This document shows, piece after piece, positions 49,483 through 58,395 of a stretch of DNA of 64,000 bases. How positions within the stretch are numbered: position 1 is the first letter of the stretch; each line of letters opens with the position of its first letter. The stretch covers positions 124,001 through 188,000 of the forward strand of contig JAFWNF010000003.1 of NCBI GenBank assembly GCA_017510445.1. The letters are read 5' to 3'. The notes beneath the pieces are model-generated. The model saw only the letters and a list, made by a program, of their open reading frames with translations. It made no database searches and had not been told where the DNA came from. Position numbers and translations under genes: made by a program. This stretch comes from Candidatus Saccharimonadota bacterium (lineage in GTDB: Bacteria > Patescibacteriota > Saccharimonadia > Saccharimonadales > Saccharimonadaceae).

Positions 49483-50967
49483 TTATTTATTAAAATACCA
49501 TTCTTCAACATCATCAAAACCTATTTTCTCAGCAACTCCTTGAATCTTTCGATTCTTTTCTTCCAGAGAATCATTCTCAAAATCTATACTTGAATAACCA
49601 ATATAATCCGCAAATTCATCCCCTCTATCAGCATATTTAATGATATCTCTTATAACATTATAAGTTGCACCAATTCTATGGTCATTATCCCCTTCGTGGC
49701 ATTCCTTAAGCATTCCACATACTTTCGACATATCACCACCCAAGGCTAGTTCCTCCATACACTTCTCATCCCAATGATCAATAGGCGTAAATCCAAAACC
49801 ATGTCTTTCCCCTTCTCCTTTTTCTTCAGCAATAATCTCCTCTATATTCTCTAACCATAATTCTCTTTTTTTCTCATCTTGTATGATCAAAGGTGCTTGC
49901 TCTCTGTACAGCTTTGCCCTTAACTGAGTCAGCATATCCTCAGCACCTTTTTCCATAGATCTTACAGCCTTGTATTCATCACTTTCAAGAAAACCTTCTT
50001 CAGAACTTATATCACTAAAGGTATCCCAAGCAACCTCCCATGCGTCATTAATACTTTTCTTTCTACTCTCATATTTTTCTCTATTACCTTTAATCTTCTC
50101 TCGTCGCTCTTTTTCCGCATCATCAATCTTTTCCACCGGTTCATCTGGCCTCTCAGCTTCTTCCACAATATCGTCTGAACCTTTTAGTATATATCCGTCA
50201 AACCTTTCTATATTTTCCAAGCCTATCTTCTTCATAGCTTCTAAAACTTTCTTGTCGCAATCTTCTTGAGAATCATTCTTCCAATCTATCTCGGACCAAC
50301 CGATATGCTTTGCGAATTCTTCTCCCTGATCTGAATACTCCATAACAAGACGAATGACCGAATAGGTAGCACCAGCTTCATTAGTGCCACCAATATCGTG
50401 CTTCTTGATTATTTCACATACATCTTCAACGCTACCACCCAAAGCTAAAGATTCAAAACACTCCTCAGCATTCATTTCAATACCAGAAATACCATATATG
50501 CTAGTTTTTTCTATATAGTTTAGCCACCCTTCTCTTTTATCCTTATTTCTAATCACACAAGGCGCCTGCTCCCAAAGATAAACTTCATTAAGGTATGATA
50601 GCGACTTAGAATATTTGTCAAGATTCCTATAACGACTTTTTTTGAATTCTTTTTCTATATCAGCCTTCTCGCGTTCAAACATTTCTTTTGTACTTTTTAT
50701 AAAATCTATTCGTCTCTTCTCGGTCTCTTCTTCCGGTAGTTCATCTAACCACTGTTCACTTTCAGCCAGACGTCGCCTATGTGCTTCGACCATTCTTCGA
50801 TGTCCAGCCATTTTTTGTTCGATTTTGTCTACCTTTTCAGAAGAATCATTCTCAGGTTTCTCTGGATAATGATCTTCTGGAGGATTAGGATTATCTAGAA
50901 ACGCTTCCGAAAATCCAAATGGATCTCCCTCCTCATTTCCTTTATTGCCTGGATCATTCTCTGACAT
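49483..50967 (-). CDS. Acidic protein with internal duplication, G-rich-promoter group
   Basis: 494 aa, cytosolic, not recognised. Two copies of a domain of about 140 residues: copy 1 has LWEQAPCVIRNKDKREGWLNYIEKT, CFESLALGGSVEDVCEIIKKH and GATYSVIRLVMEYSDQGEEFAKHIGWSEIDWKNDS; copy 2 has YREQAPLIIQDEKKRELWLENIEEI, CMEELALGGDMSKVCGMLKECH and GATYNVIRDIIKYADRGDEFADYIGYSSIDFENDS. The N-terminus (GDPFGFSEAFLDN) resembles that of the protein ending at 62201 (ADSFGFLSENIDEN). Its promoter contains a run of ten G. Confidence 0.75.
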   Translation of the reverse strand: MSENDPGNKGNEEGDPFGFSEAFLDNPNPPEDHYPEKPENDSSEKVDKIEQKMAGHRRMVEAHRRRLAESEQWLDELPEEETEKRRIDFIKSTKEMFEREKADIEKEFKKSRYRNLDKYSKSLSYLNEVYLWEQAPCVIRNKDKREGWLNYIEKTSIYGISGIEMNAEECFESLALGGSVEDVCEIIKKHDIGGTNEAGATYSVIRLVMEYSDQGEEFAKHIGWSEIDWKNDSQEDCDKKVLEAMKKIGLENIERFDGYILKGSDDIVEEAERPDEPVEKIDDAEKERREKIKGNREKYESRKKSINDAWEVAWDTFSDISSEEGFLESDEYKAVRSMEKGAEDMLTQLRAKLYREQAPLIIQDEKKRELWLENIEEIIAEEKGEGERHGFGFTPIDHWDEKCMEELALGGDMSKVCGMLKECHEGDNDHRIGATYNVIRDIIKYADRGDEFADYIGYSSIDFENDSLEEKNRKIQGVAEKIGFDDVEEWYFNK

Positions 50968-51002
50968 ATTTTATTCCTTTTTTATTCTTTATATTCTTCT
51001 TA

Positions 51003-51033
51003 AGTTTACCCCCCCCCCAGCACCCTTTGTCAA
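51003..51033 (-). promoter_or_regulatory. G-rich-spacer promoter, copy B, with a G10 tract
   Basis: Minus strand: TTGACA (51033-51028), 19-nt spacer ending in ten G (51018-51009), TAAACT (51008-51003). Spacing is one longer than in copies A and C, as expected if the G tract changes length. Confidence 0.75.
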
Positions 51034-51144
51034 CAGGTTAGCTAAAACTAGTTTCTCTGAAACGATTCTTAAAAACTATTAAAAAATTTATTCAACATAA
51101 TCCCCTGTTATGCTATAATAAAGAAAAATAAATGAGGTAATACT

Positions 51145-52131
51145 ATGTCTGAAAATTCACACAATACTTTCGATGTCTTCCAGTGGGCAAACGAGGTCGA
51201 CGAAATAAAAAATAATGTTTCTGTCGAACTATTTCTTTTCAACAAAAACTACACCCCCTACAAAGTCCGCTATTCTGATAAGCTAACCAACGCCGTCAAA
51301 TCTGTCTTCATGCAAGAAGCCATCGGCTACATCATCAAAGAAGCCGACAAAGGCCTCGAATGCCACGAATACGAAACCTCCGACGGCGAAGACAAAGTCA
51401 TCTACCGCACCACCCTCGACAAAGTTACCCGCGCCGAATCCCTTCTCCACCTCATCGAAAACGAATACAAAGACATCGCCTATTTCTCCGATAACGAATA
51501 TGAGTTCAAAAAAATTAAAGGTATCATCGCTAAATTCTCCTATCCAATGGACGGCGAAATGAAATATTTCTACATCGCAAAAAGCATTTCCGCTTCTTCT
51601 GCTCTTAAGGGCGCAACCTCTTGGGAATTAAACGGCGAAAGCTTCGAGCCGTTCTCTGCTGAAGTTGGCTTGAAAGCCCCTGACGATAACCAAGTCGCCA
51701 TCATCGACAAAAACATCATCATCTTCAACCAAACAAAATTCGAAGCTCTATTCCAATACGATTATAAATCCCAGGTTCTCGCCGACGAAAAAGCTAAAGA
51801 ACTCCAGAAAAAATACAACCTCAGCTTCGCTGAAGGTCTGACCCTGAACGCCCTCCTCGCCGACCGAAAACCTTTACTCAAAAAAGTCCAAAACCTTGTC
51901 ATTGAAGAAGCCATGTCCCAAAAAGACCTTATCGACTATGCCGACGAAGTCCAACTCGAGCTCATGACCGACGATGATGGCTCAATCATTATCATGGACG
52001 AAAAAGATCTCACCATGTTTGTCAATCTCCTTGACGAAGACTACTTCGTCTCTCCGGTTTCCGGCCAACGTTTCGAAGTTAAAGGCAAAAAACTTCTCGC
52101 CGAACCTGAAGGCGAACCCCCAAGAGGCTAA
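51145..52131 (+). CDS. DUF4868/KwaB-like protein
   Basis: 328 aa cytosolic. The core KIKGIIAKFSYPMDGEMKYFYIAKSISASSALKGATSWELNGESFEPF, then DDNQVAIIDKNIIIFNQTKFEALFQYDYKSQVLA, follows the DUF4868 pattern, the family of KwaB from the Kiwa anti-phage system. KwaA, the membrane partner, is not adjacent, so this may be a solitary homologue with a different role. TATAAT at 51114 and GAGGT 6 nt before the ATG. Strongly C-ending codons, in contrast to the minus genes around it. The 3' end overlaps the prepilin peptidase gene by 4 nt. Confidence 0.65.
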   Translation: MSENSHNTFDVFQWANEVDEIKNNVSVELFLFNKNYTPYKVRYSDKLTNAVKSVFMQEAIGYIIKEADKGLECHEYETSDGEDKVIYRTTLDKVTRAESLLHLIENEYKDIAYFSDNEYEFKKIKGIIAKFSYPMDGEMKYFYIAKSISASSALKGATSWELNGESFEPFSAEVGLKAPDDNQVAIIDKNIIIFNQTKFEALFQYDYKSQVLADEKAKELQKKYNLSFAEGLTLNALLADRKPLLKKVQNLVIEEAMSQKDLIDYADEVQLELMTDDDGSIIIMDEKDLTMFVNLLDEDYFVSPVSGQRFEVKGKKLLAEPEGEPPRG

Positions 52132-52943
52132 AAAACTATAAATCTTAGCAAATATTCCTGAAATATAAAAACGATAACGAACGCTAAGACCATCCAAGGT
52201 CCGAAGTATATTTTCTTTTTTTCCTTTTTTATCGCCGATGGCGCCATAAAAATCGCAGCAAGAGCGTTTGAAAGGAATATCACAATAAGCGCCAACCACC
52301 AACTCCCAAGCGTCAAAGAAATCGCAAGCCCTAAAATCCAATCTCCACTTCCCACCAACTTCTCTTTCGAGAAGAAATATAATAAGTAATAAGTTCCCGC
52401 TAAAACTCCCACTCCGCCGAGCGCCGATAATAAACTGTCTGGAAGAAACTGAAACGATTGGCTACTCAAAAACAAGCTCCATTGTTTCAGGATTAAGAGA
52501 ATTATACCACAGATTACTGAAAATGTCAATGCTTTCCCAGGAAGCTCTCCGTATTTACCATCAAAAATCGCTAAATAACCTAAAATCGTCACGAATGCTA
52601 AGAGAACCATAAGATATAACGGCCCAAGAACCGCGTATTCCAAAGATTCACTCGCAAACCCTCCGATAACCAAAAACACAAAGCCAAAACCTAATTCGGA
52701 CAGGATTTCTAAACCACCGATTTTCTTCCCGCATTTCCTACACTTCCCTTTCAGAAAAATCCACGAAAAAATCGGTATATTATCAAACCATTTTAATTGA
52801 TAACCGCAATTTAGACATATCGATCTATCCCCCGCCTTTTTCTTTTTTCTAGTACTCAGCTTCGCTCGTCTAACCTGACAGCAAACAAACGACCCCATCA
52901 CCGCCCCGAGAATAAACAAAGAAATAAGTATAAAAACTTTCAT
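52128..52943 (-). CDS. Prepilin peptidase (PilD/ComC type, A24)
   Basis: 271 aa, about seven transmembrane helices. It cleaves and methylates type IV pilin-like precursors. The N-terminal domain keeps the zinc Cys pairs CLNCGYQLKWFDNIPIFSWIFLKGKCRKCG. Catalytic Asp candidates are in ILGYLAIFDGKYGELP and in GSGDWILGL, the GxGD motif. The start MKVFILISLFILGAVMGSFVCC lacks the long family N-terminal. It starts one base after ftsK. With dprA it points to type IV pilus and competence machinery elsewhere in the genome. Confidence 0.9.
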   Translation of the reverse strand: MKVFILISLFILGAVMGSFVCCQVRRAKLSTRKKKKAGDRSICLNCGYQLKWFDNIPIFSWIFLKGKCRKCGKKIGGLEILSELGFGFVFLVIGGFASESLEYAVLGPLYLMVLLAFVTILGYLAIFDGKYGELPGKALTFSVICGIILLILKQWSLFLSSQSFQFLPDSLLSALGGVGVLAGTYYLLYFFSKEKLVGSGDWILGLAISLTLGSWWLALIVIFLSNALAAIFMAPSAIKKEKKKIYFGPWMVLAFVIVFIFQEYLLRFIVF

Positions 52944-52944
52944 A

Positions 52945-55191
52945 CTATGAATTTGCCGCTAGTTTATCAAACTCTTCCATTGAAGAAATCAACACATCGC
53001 GAGGCTTATTCCCATTCGCTTCACCAATCACGCCGATTTGTTCAAACCAAATCGCGAGTCCCGAAACGAATCCATGGCCTTTTCCAAGATATGTTTGAAG
53101 CATTGCCGTCGAGAATTTTCCTTTGTTAATCGAAATCTCCACCGCCTTACGCACAATCGGATCATTTGGATCATAAGTCCTGCCAAGATCGCCAATCGCT
53201 CCGCCCGCTGAAGGTCCCATGCCTTTGATTTGCACTGGTTGTGCAATTACCTCATCGTTGTATTCAGGCGGTCTTTGCTCGCGGAGAAAATCAGTCAACT
53301 TTGCCACATCTTCATCACTCGCCCAAGCACCCTGAATACGTTTTGGCTTACCCATCATCGCCGTCGTGAGTAGAAGCATATCGCCTTTTCCAAGTAATTT
53401 TTCTGCACCACCTTGGTCAATCATAATTCTCGAGTCAATCTGGCTTCCGACCGCAAACGCAATTCTTCCAGGAATATTCGCTTTAATTAAACCAGTAATC
53501 ACTTTCGCCTCTGGCCTCTGAGTCGCCAAGACAAGATGGATTCCAGCCGCACGACCTTTCTGCGCAATTCTTACAATCAGCATTTCGAGATCCTTCCCTG
53601 CCATCATCATGAGGTCCGCCATCTCATCAATCACAACGACAATATACGGCATCTTCCCACCTACATGTTCTTGTTTGTTTCCGTCCTCATCTTCCTTCGT
53701 CACTGTGCCATTATTCTTTTCCATCTTTTTGTTATAATCAACAATATTTTTCACTTTTTCTTTCGACATCTCCGTGTAGCGCTGCTCCATTTCTTTAATC
53801 GCCCACTTCATCGCCGACATCGCTTTATCAACCGAAGTAATAATTGGCGTCAAAAGATGCGGAATATCTTCATACTGCGCCATCTCAACTTGTTTCGGGT
53901 CAACAATAATAAGTTTCACATCACTTGGCGCATTACGATAAAGAAGCGACGAAATTAACGCGTTCGTCATCACTGATTTACCTGAGCCAGTCGTACCAGC
54001 GATGAGAAGGTGTGGCATTTTTGCCAAATTCTCAACCACTGATTTACCGGAAATATCTTTTCCGACCGCAAATGTCAAAGGATCTGGCGATTTCTTCCAT
54101 TCTTCACTTTCAATCACGCTCCTCAGTCTCACGTCCGCTGATTTCGCATTCGGAATTTCCACCCCAACCGACCTTGTTCCAGGAATCGGTGCCTCAATCC
54201 TAATCTTATCTACCGCAAGATTAAGCGCAAGTTCTTTATCTCTCGCCACAATTTTCGAGAGGTTTACACCTGCTGGCGGTTTCATTGTGTATTGCGTTAC
54301 TCTTGGGCCAATATTTGCCCCTTCCATTTCCACTTCAATTCCAAACTCCGCCAATGTTGATTGAATAATATAGGCGTTTTGTTGAATGTTCCCCGCGTCT
54401 GCTGGAGATTGCTTCTTTTCGAACAAATCAATCGACGGCATTTTCCAATTCGGATCACTCACTGCTGTGAGTACGCCTTCTGTCTTCTCTTTTTCTGGTA
54501 CCTTTTCGGGTTGTTTATTTTTAAAACTTTTTACAGGAAAAATTGATTGTTTTTCTTGAGTCTTATTCGTCGTTCCTTTAACAGCAACTCCTGAATTGAT
54601 TTTTAGTCCGCCAAATCTTCCAGAAACTTTTTCTTCCCCTTCATTCTGTCCTCTTTTCTCACGTTTCACTGAATCTTTCATTTGCTTCAAAGCCGCTTTT
54701 GGACTCATTTGTAAAATAAAAATTGTGACTAAGAAAATCAAAACCATATAAACAATTAGCGAGACCAGCGTTCCGAGATTTGCCGCAATATATCGATTCA
54801 AAAATCCGCCTACCGCGCCACCAAATCCGCCTTTATCGTAGTTTATGGCACCAAAAAATCCTGAAACCAAAAACACCATAAAAAGCATCGCAATATAAAC
54901 CACCACAGGCAGTTTGTTATTATGTGCACGGAAAATCTTCACTGCTAAAAAGACTAACGCCACTGGCACAAAATAAATCGCCCATCCTAACGCAATTAGC
55001 CCGCCATCATGGATAAAGTTCAAAAAGTTGGCCTCGGTTTTAAACCAAGATGCCACAAACACCACTGCAATTAGAATTAATATTACCGCAAAAGCTTGTC
55101 GCCAAAACCCACCAGGCAACTCATAATCGACTTTCGTCACTTCGCGTTTGCTTCGCCCACCTTTTGTTGATTTTCTTTTCCTTTTAGCCAT
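52945..55191 (-). CDS. ftsK: DNA translocase FtsK
   Basis: 748 aa from ATG 55191 (MAKRKRKSTKGGRSKRE), 10 nt after TATAAT; four N-terminal transmembrane segments (for example ILIAVVFVASWF and LIVYMVLIFLVTIFI), a Gln/Lys linker, and the motor: Walker A GTTGSGKSVMTNALI (residues about 415-430), Walker B VIVVIDEMADLMMM, LVLATQRPEAKVITGLIKANIPGRIAFAV. The gamma winged-helix end is present (DPIVRKAVEISINKGKFSTAMLQTYLGKGHG). It pumps chromosome DNA to daughter cells during septation. Confidence 0.96.
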   Translation of the reverse strand: MAKRKRKSTKGGRSKREVTKVDYELPGGFWRQAFAVILILIAVVFVASWFKTEANFLNFIHDGGLIALGWAIYFVPVALVFLAVKIFRAHNNKLPVVVYIAMLFMVFLVSGFFGAINYDKGGFGGAVGGFLNRYIAANLGTLVSLIVYMVLIFLVTIFILQMSPKAALKQMKDSVKREKRGQNEGEEKVSGRFGGLKINSGVAVKGTTNKTQEKQSIFPVKSFKNKQPEKVPEKEKTEGVLTAVSDPNWKMPSIDLFEKKQSPADAGNIQQNAYIIQSTLAEFGIEVEMEGANIGPRVTQYTMKPPAGVNLSKIVARDKELALNLAVDKIRIEAPIPGTRSVGVEIPNAKSADVRLRSVIESEEWKKSPDPLTFAVGKDISGKSVVENLAKMPHLLIAGTTGSGKSVMTNALISSLLYRNAPSDVKLIIVDPKQVEMAQYEDIPHLLTPIITSVDKAMSAMKWAIKEMEQRYTEMSKEKVKNIVDYNKKMEKNNGTVTKEDEDGNKQEHVGGKMPYIVVVIDEMADLMMMAGKDLEMLIVRIAQKGRAAGIHLVLATQRPEAKVITGLIKANIPGRIAFAVGSQIDSRIMIDQGGAEKLLGKGDMLLLTTAMMGKPKRIQGAWASDEDVAKLTDFLREQRPPEYNDEVIAQPVQIKGMGPSAGGAIGDLGRTYDPNDPIVRKAVEISINKGKFSTAMLQTYLGKGHGFVSGLAIWFEQIGVIGEANGNKPRDVLISSMEEFDKLAANS

Positions 55192-55212
55192 AATTACTTT
55201 CATTATACCACA

Positions 55213-55242
55213 AAAATCCTCCCGTTAGGGAGGATTTTCTGT
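55213..55242 (-). terminator. Rho-independent terminator after pnp
   Basis: AAAATCCTCCC-TAAC-GGGAGGATTTT read on the minus strand, followed by T-rich DNA, between the pnp stop and the ftsK promoter. Confidence 0.85.
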
Positions 55243-55277
55243 CTTAAGATCTATTCTTCTTCACTAAAACTCTGAGT

Positions 55278-57449
55278 TTACAGATTTCGCATCGAAAGTG
55301 ATAATCTTCCCTTATCATCAATCGCCACGAGTCTCACTCTGACTTCTTGCCCAACTTTGAGCACATCAGAAACATTGGCAATTTTCTTATCAGAAATTTG
55401 AGAAATATGAAGCATTCCGTCCACACCAGGCAAAATATTCACAAACGCTCCGAAATCTTTAATCGAGACAACTTTGCCATCATAAATCTTTCCTACTTCT
55501 GGTTCCTCAACTAGTCCTCGAATCCAATCTAACGCTTTTTTGATTTTCTCTGGGTCATTTCCAGAAACAGTAACAAGTCCCGACTCTTCAATGTCCACCA
55601 TCGCACCAGTTTCAGAAGTAATTTTATTGATTGTTTCCCCACCCTTACCGATAATCGAACCGATTTTATCTGGATTGACAACTAATTTTTCAATCCTTGG
55701 CGCATATTTCGAAATCTCATCTCTAGGACCAGGAATCACTGAAAGCATATGCTCCAAAATGAACATTCTGCCAGCATGAGATTGCTTGATGGCTTTTTCC
55801 AGAATTTCAACTGGAAGACCATGCACTTTCATATCCATCTGAAGTGCAGTCACGCCTTCCGTTGTTCCCGTTACCTTAAAGTCCATATCACCAGCAAAAT
55901 CTTCTGCATCCATAAGATCCGTAAGTACATAGGCTTTATCAATATCTTTCGCCTCAATCGCTTGGCCTTTTGGCACATCAACCATAAGTCCCATCGCAAC
56001 ACCAGAAACTGGACGAATCAGAGGCACACCAGCATCCATGAGTGCGAGACATGAAGAACAAGTCGCCGCCATTGAAGTCGAACCGTTTTGGGACATAATT
56101 TCCGTCACAGAACGAATCGCATATGGAAAATCTTCTTCTTTTGGAAGCACTGGGAGTAGAGCTCTCTCAGCCAAATATCCGTGTCCGATTTCACGACGTC
56201 CAGGTGAACCAAGTCTACCACATTCGCCAACCGTATAAGCAGGCGCGTTGTAGTGATGCATATATCTGCGCACACCATCGGTCACTTCCATTGTATCGAC
56301 TAATTGTCCGAACGAAAGCGGAGCAAGCGTTACGATATTCATCGCCTGAGTTACGCCACGCGTAAAGAGTGACGAACCATGAGTTCTTGGTAAAATTCCA
56401 ACTTGGCTCGAAAGTGGACGCACTTCGTCAAGCTTTCTTCCATCAGGGCGCACACCATCTTCAACAATCGAGCGACGTACTTCGTGATGAACCGCAAGTT
56501 CAAAAGCTTGGTTATATTTATCGCGAAGATTTTCGTCATACCATTCAACTTTCTCATTATCAGTTTCGCCTTCACCGAGTTCCAAAGCGAATTCATCATG
56601 CATCTGGTATTTCAAATCGTCCAGAATCTGTGCACGTTCAAGCACATTACCCCTGACTTTGTCGCCAAATTTCCCATCACACCATTTATCAACTTTTTTC
56701 TGAATTTCTTCATCTGGCAAAACTAACTCATATTCTTGTTCAGGTGTATTAACAATTTTGCTCAACTCTCGTTGTAAATCAAGCGCAGGTTGGACATTCT
56801 TCACTGCCCAATGCATTGCTTCGATAATCATATCTTCTGACACTTCTTTTGCGCCCGCCTCGACCATGACAACCTTACCATCTTTACAGGCCACAACGAG
56901 ATCAAGCGCTGATTTTTCGCGTTCTTCTGGAGAGAGAAATGCTTTGAATTCACCATCAATTCTACCAATACGAAGCCCAGCCACTGGTCCATCAAACGGC
57001 ACACCAGCGTTCATTAGAGCCGAAGACGCCGCAATCATTGCTACCATATCCGGGCGAAAATCTGGGTCCATCGATAGCACAGTTGTCACAACTTGCACCT
57101 CTTGGCGATAACCTTTCGGGAAAAGTGGGCGAATTGGACGGTCAATCAAACGTCCAACCAACACCGCGTTATCAGATGGTTTCCCTTCACGTTTAATGAA
57201 TTTTGAAGAAGAAATCTTCCCTGAAGCATAATATTTCTCTTCATAATCGATTGAAAGTGGGAAGAAATCTTGAACCACAGGTTTTGTCCCAACCACCACC
57301 GAACCGAGCACAACCGTATCTCCATATTTTACAAGCACTGAAGATGTAGTGCGAAACCCAACTCTGTTGACTTCTAGAGACAATTCCTTGCCAAGCCACT
57401 CCGTCTTTACAGCCGTAGTTTTCTTGCCACTAGGGTTAATAATATCCAT
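55278..57449 (-). CDS. pnp: Polyribonucleotide nucleotidyltransferase (PNPase)
   Basis: 723 aa 3'-5' phosphorolytic exoribonuclease. Two RNase PH domains (SIDYEEKYYASGKISSSKFIKREGKPSDNAVLVGRLIDRPIRPLFPKGY; RPLSSQVGILPRTHGSSLFTRGVTQAM), an all-helical linker, a KH domain (IGSIIGKGGETINKITSETGAMVDIEE, residues about 595-620) and an S1 domain (GKIYDGKVVSIKDFGAFVNILPGVDGMLHISQI). Complete and of normal length. AGAAAGGAAAC is the Shine-Dalgarno; the leader upstream contains the nested inverted repeat at 57593. Confidence 0.97.
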   Translation of the reverse strand: MDIINPSGKKTTAVKTEWLGKELSLEVNRVGFRTTSSVLVKYGDTVVLGSVVVGTKPVVQDFFPLSIDYEEKYYASGKISSSKFIKREGKPSDNAVLVGRLIDRPIRPLFPKGYRQEVQVVTTVLSMDPDFRPDMVAMIAASSALMNAGVPFDGPVAGLRIGRIDGEFKAFLSPEEREKSALDLVVACKDGKVVMVEAGAKEVSEDMIIEAMHWAVKNVQPALDLQRELSKIVNTPEQEYELVLPDEEIQKKVDKWCDGKFGDKVRGNVLERAQILDDLKYQMHDEFALELGEGETDNEKVEWYDENLRDKYNQAFELAVHHEVRRSIVEDGVRPDGRKLDEVRPLSSQVGILPRTHGSSLFTRGVTQAMNIVTLAPLSFGQLVDTMEVTDGVRRYMHHYNAPAYTVGECGRLGSPGRREIGHGYLAERALLPVLPKEEDFPYAIRSVTEIMSQNGSTSMAATCSSCLALMDAGVPLIRPVSGVAMGLMVDVPKGQAIEAKDIDKAYVLTDLMDAEDFAGDMDFKVTGTTEGVTALQMDMKVHGLPVEILEKAIKQSHAGRMFILEHMLSVIPGPRDEISKYAPRIEKLVVNPDKIGSIIGKGGETINKITSETGAMVDIEESGLVTVSGNDPEKIKKALDWIRGLVEEPEVGKIYDGKVVSIKDFGAFVNILPGVDGMLHISQISDKKIANVSDVLKVGQEVRVRLVAIDDKGRLSLSMRNL

Positions 57450-57592
57450 AGTAGTTTCCTTTCTCGGGAAAACCTCAGATACAAAACCTGTAAACAGCCC
57501 TTATATCTGCCGTCTTCCCTGTTAAATATTACTATTCTATTATACCACAATTCCTCAAACAAATAGCTATTTCCCGATTTATAATTCAGCCC

Positions 57593-57772
57593 ACTCTCTT
57601 TTCTCAAGCTCGGCGAACAAAACGAAGTTTTGTGAGTAATTCTCCGGATTTTTACAACAGGTCTCAAGGAGAAAAACTCCCTAAGCGAAGCGACTAAAGA
57701 GTTTTTCTCCCTGACGGTTATGTTGTAAAAATGAAAACCGCGAGAATTTGTCCATGCGAGAGAAAAGAGAGT
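57593..57772. repeat. Nested imperfect palindrome of 180 bp
   Basis: Three perfect arm pairs in one axis: ACTCTCTTTTCTC (57593-57605) with its complement at 57760-57772 (13 bp); ATTTTTACAACA (57648-57659) with TGTTGTAAAAAT (57721-57732), 12 bp; GGAGAAAAACTC (57668-57679) with GAGTTTTTCTCC (57699-57710), 12 bp. AATTCTCCGG and CCGCGAGAATT add another pair. No reading frame. Lies between pnp and the gene at 57939; MITE-like or a structured RNA. Confidence 0.75.
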
Positions 57773-57841
57773 AGAAGCTAAATAAATAATGTATCTATAT
57801 AAAAAATGGAAATGTCCTACAGAGATAAACTGCCAAAAAGC

Positions 57842-57870
57842 TTGACTTTTTTAACGAAGTATGATAAAAT
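57842..57870 (+). promoter_or_regulatory. Promoter of the 57939 gene
   Basis: TTGACT at 57842-57847, 17-nt spacer, TAAAAT at 57865-57870. Confidence 0.75.
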
Positions 57871-57938
57871 AGCAACACTGGCTCCAAAACTGCCTGTTGG
57901 TTTTGAATGCTCGTACATAAAAAAGGAGCGTGAATTAT

Positions 57939-58304
57939 TTGGGAATTCAAATTACCTCTGTCAATGGCGAAAATTTAACATTTGTCGTCGAAGGAGACCT
58001 GTCTGTAAAAGACAGAGAAAAAGTCATGGAAATTTGTCACCAATACAAAAATATGTATATGGAAGGTTACCCCCATGGACGCCAGAAAAGGCAAAAGCTG
58101 GCTAAGGCCGGCATTATCTATCAAAAATGGAAAGAATATCCCGGAGTAACAATTTGTTATCTCCCCAAAAAATTAAATAATGGGCTTCAGATTACAGCTC
58201 TTCCCTCCGCCGATAAAGGCAGAACCGAAACAGAGCTTCAGTTGATTGCCCAACAGTGGCAGCAAGACGTCATTGACGCCATCGAAGCCGAATTCAACAC
58301 ATGA
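57939..58304 (+). CDS. Hypothetical protein, probable TTG start
   Basis: 121 aa, not recognised. AAAAAGGAG (57921-57929) is the Shine-Dalgarno; a GTG at 57930 touches it, so the TTG at 57939 (GIQITSVNGENLTF) is the better start, although it is 10 nt away. Sequence: N-terminal beta hairpin, then VKDREKVMEICHQYKNMYMEGYPHG, a basic region KRQKLAKAG, and a C-terminal helix ELQLIAQQWQQDVIDAIEAEFNT. Plausibly a small nucleic-acid or protein binding factor; no firm clue. Confidence 0.65.
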   Translation: MGIQITSVNGENLTFVVEGDLSVKDREKVMEICHQYKNMYMEGYPHGRQKRQKLAKAGIIYQKWKEYPGVTICYLPKKLNNGLQITALPSADKGRTETELQLIAQQWQQDVIDAIEAEFNT

Positions 58305-58362
58305 CCTCATCAAGTAACGGCTTATGTCGTTGCTATTCTTCATAGGTCACTCCTTTCAAACC

Positions 58363-58395
58363 GAGCCCCCTCCCTGAGGGGGCTCAACCCTTTTT
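58363..58395 (+). terminator. Rho-independent terminator after the 57939 gene
   Basis: GAGCCCCCTC-CCT-GAGGGGGCTC, a perfect 10-bp stem, then AACCCTTTTTT. Adjacent to the stop of the convergent minus gene. Confidence 0.85.

Noticed and set aside
49420-49494. A 24-codon frame starting at 49420
   Set aside because: It runs through a strong terminator hairpin and into the convergent gene, so it is unlikely to be translated.
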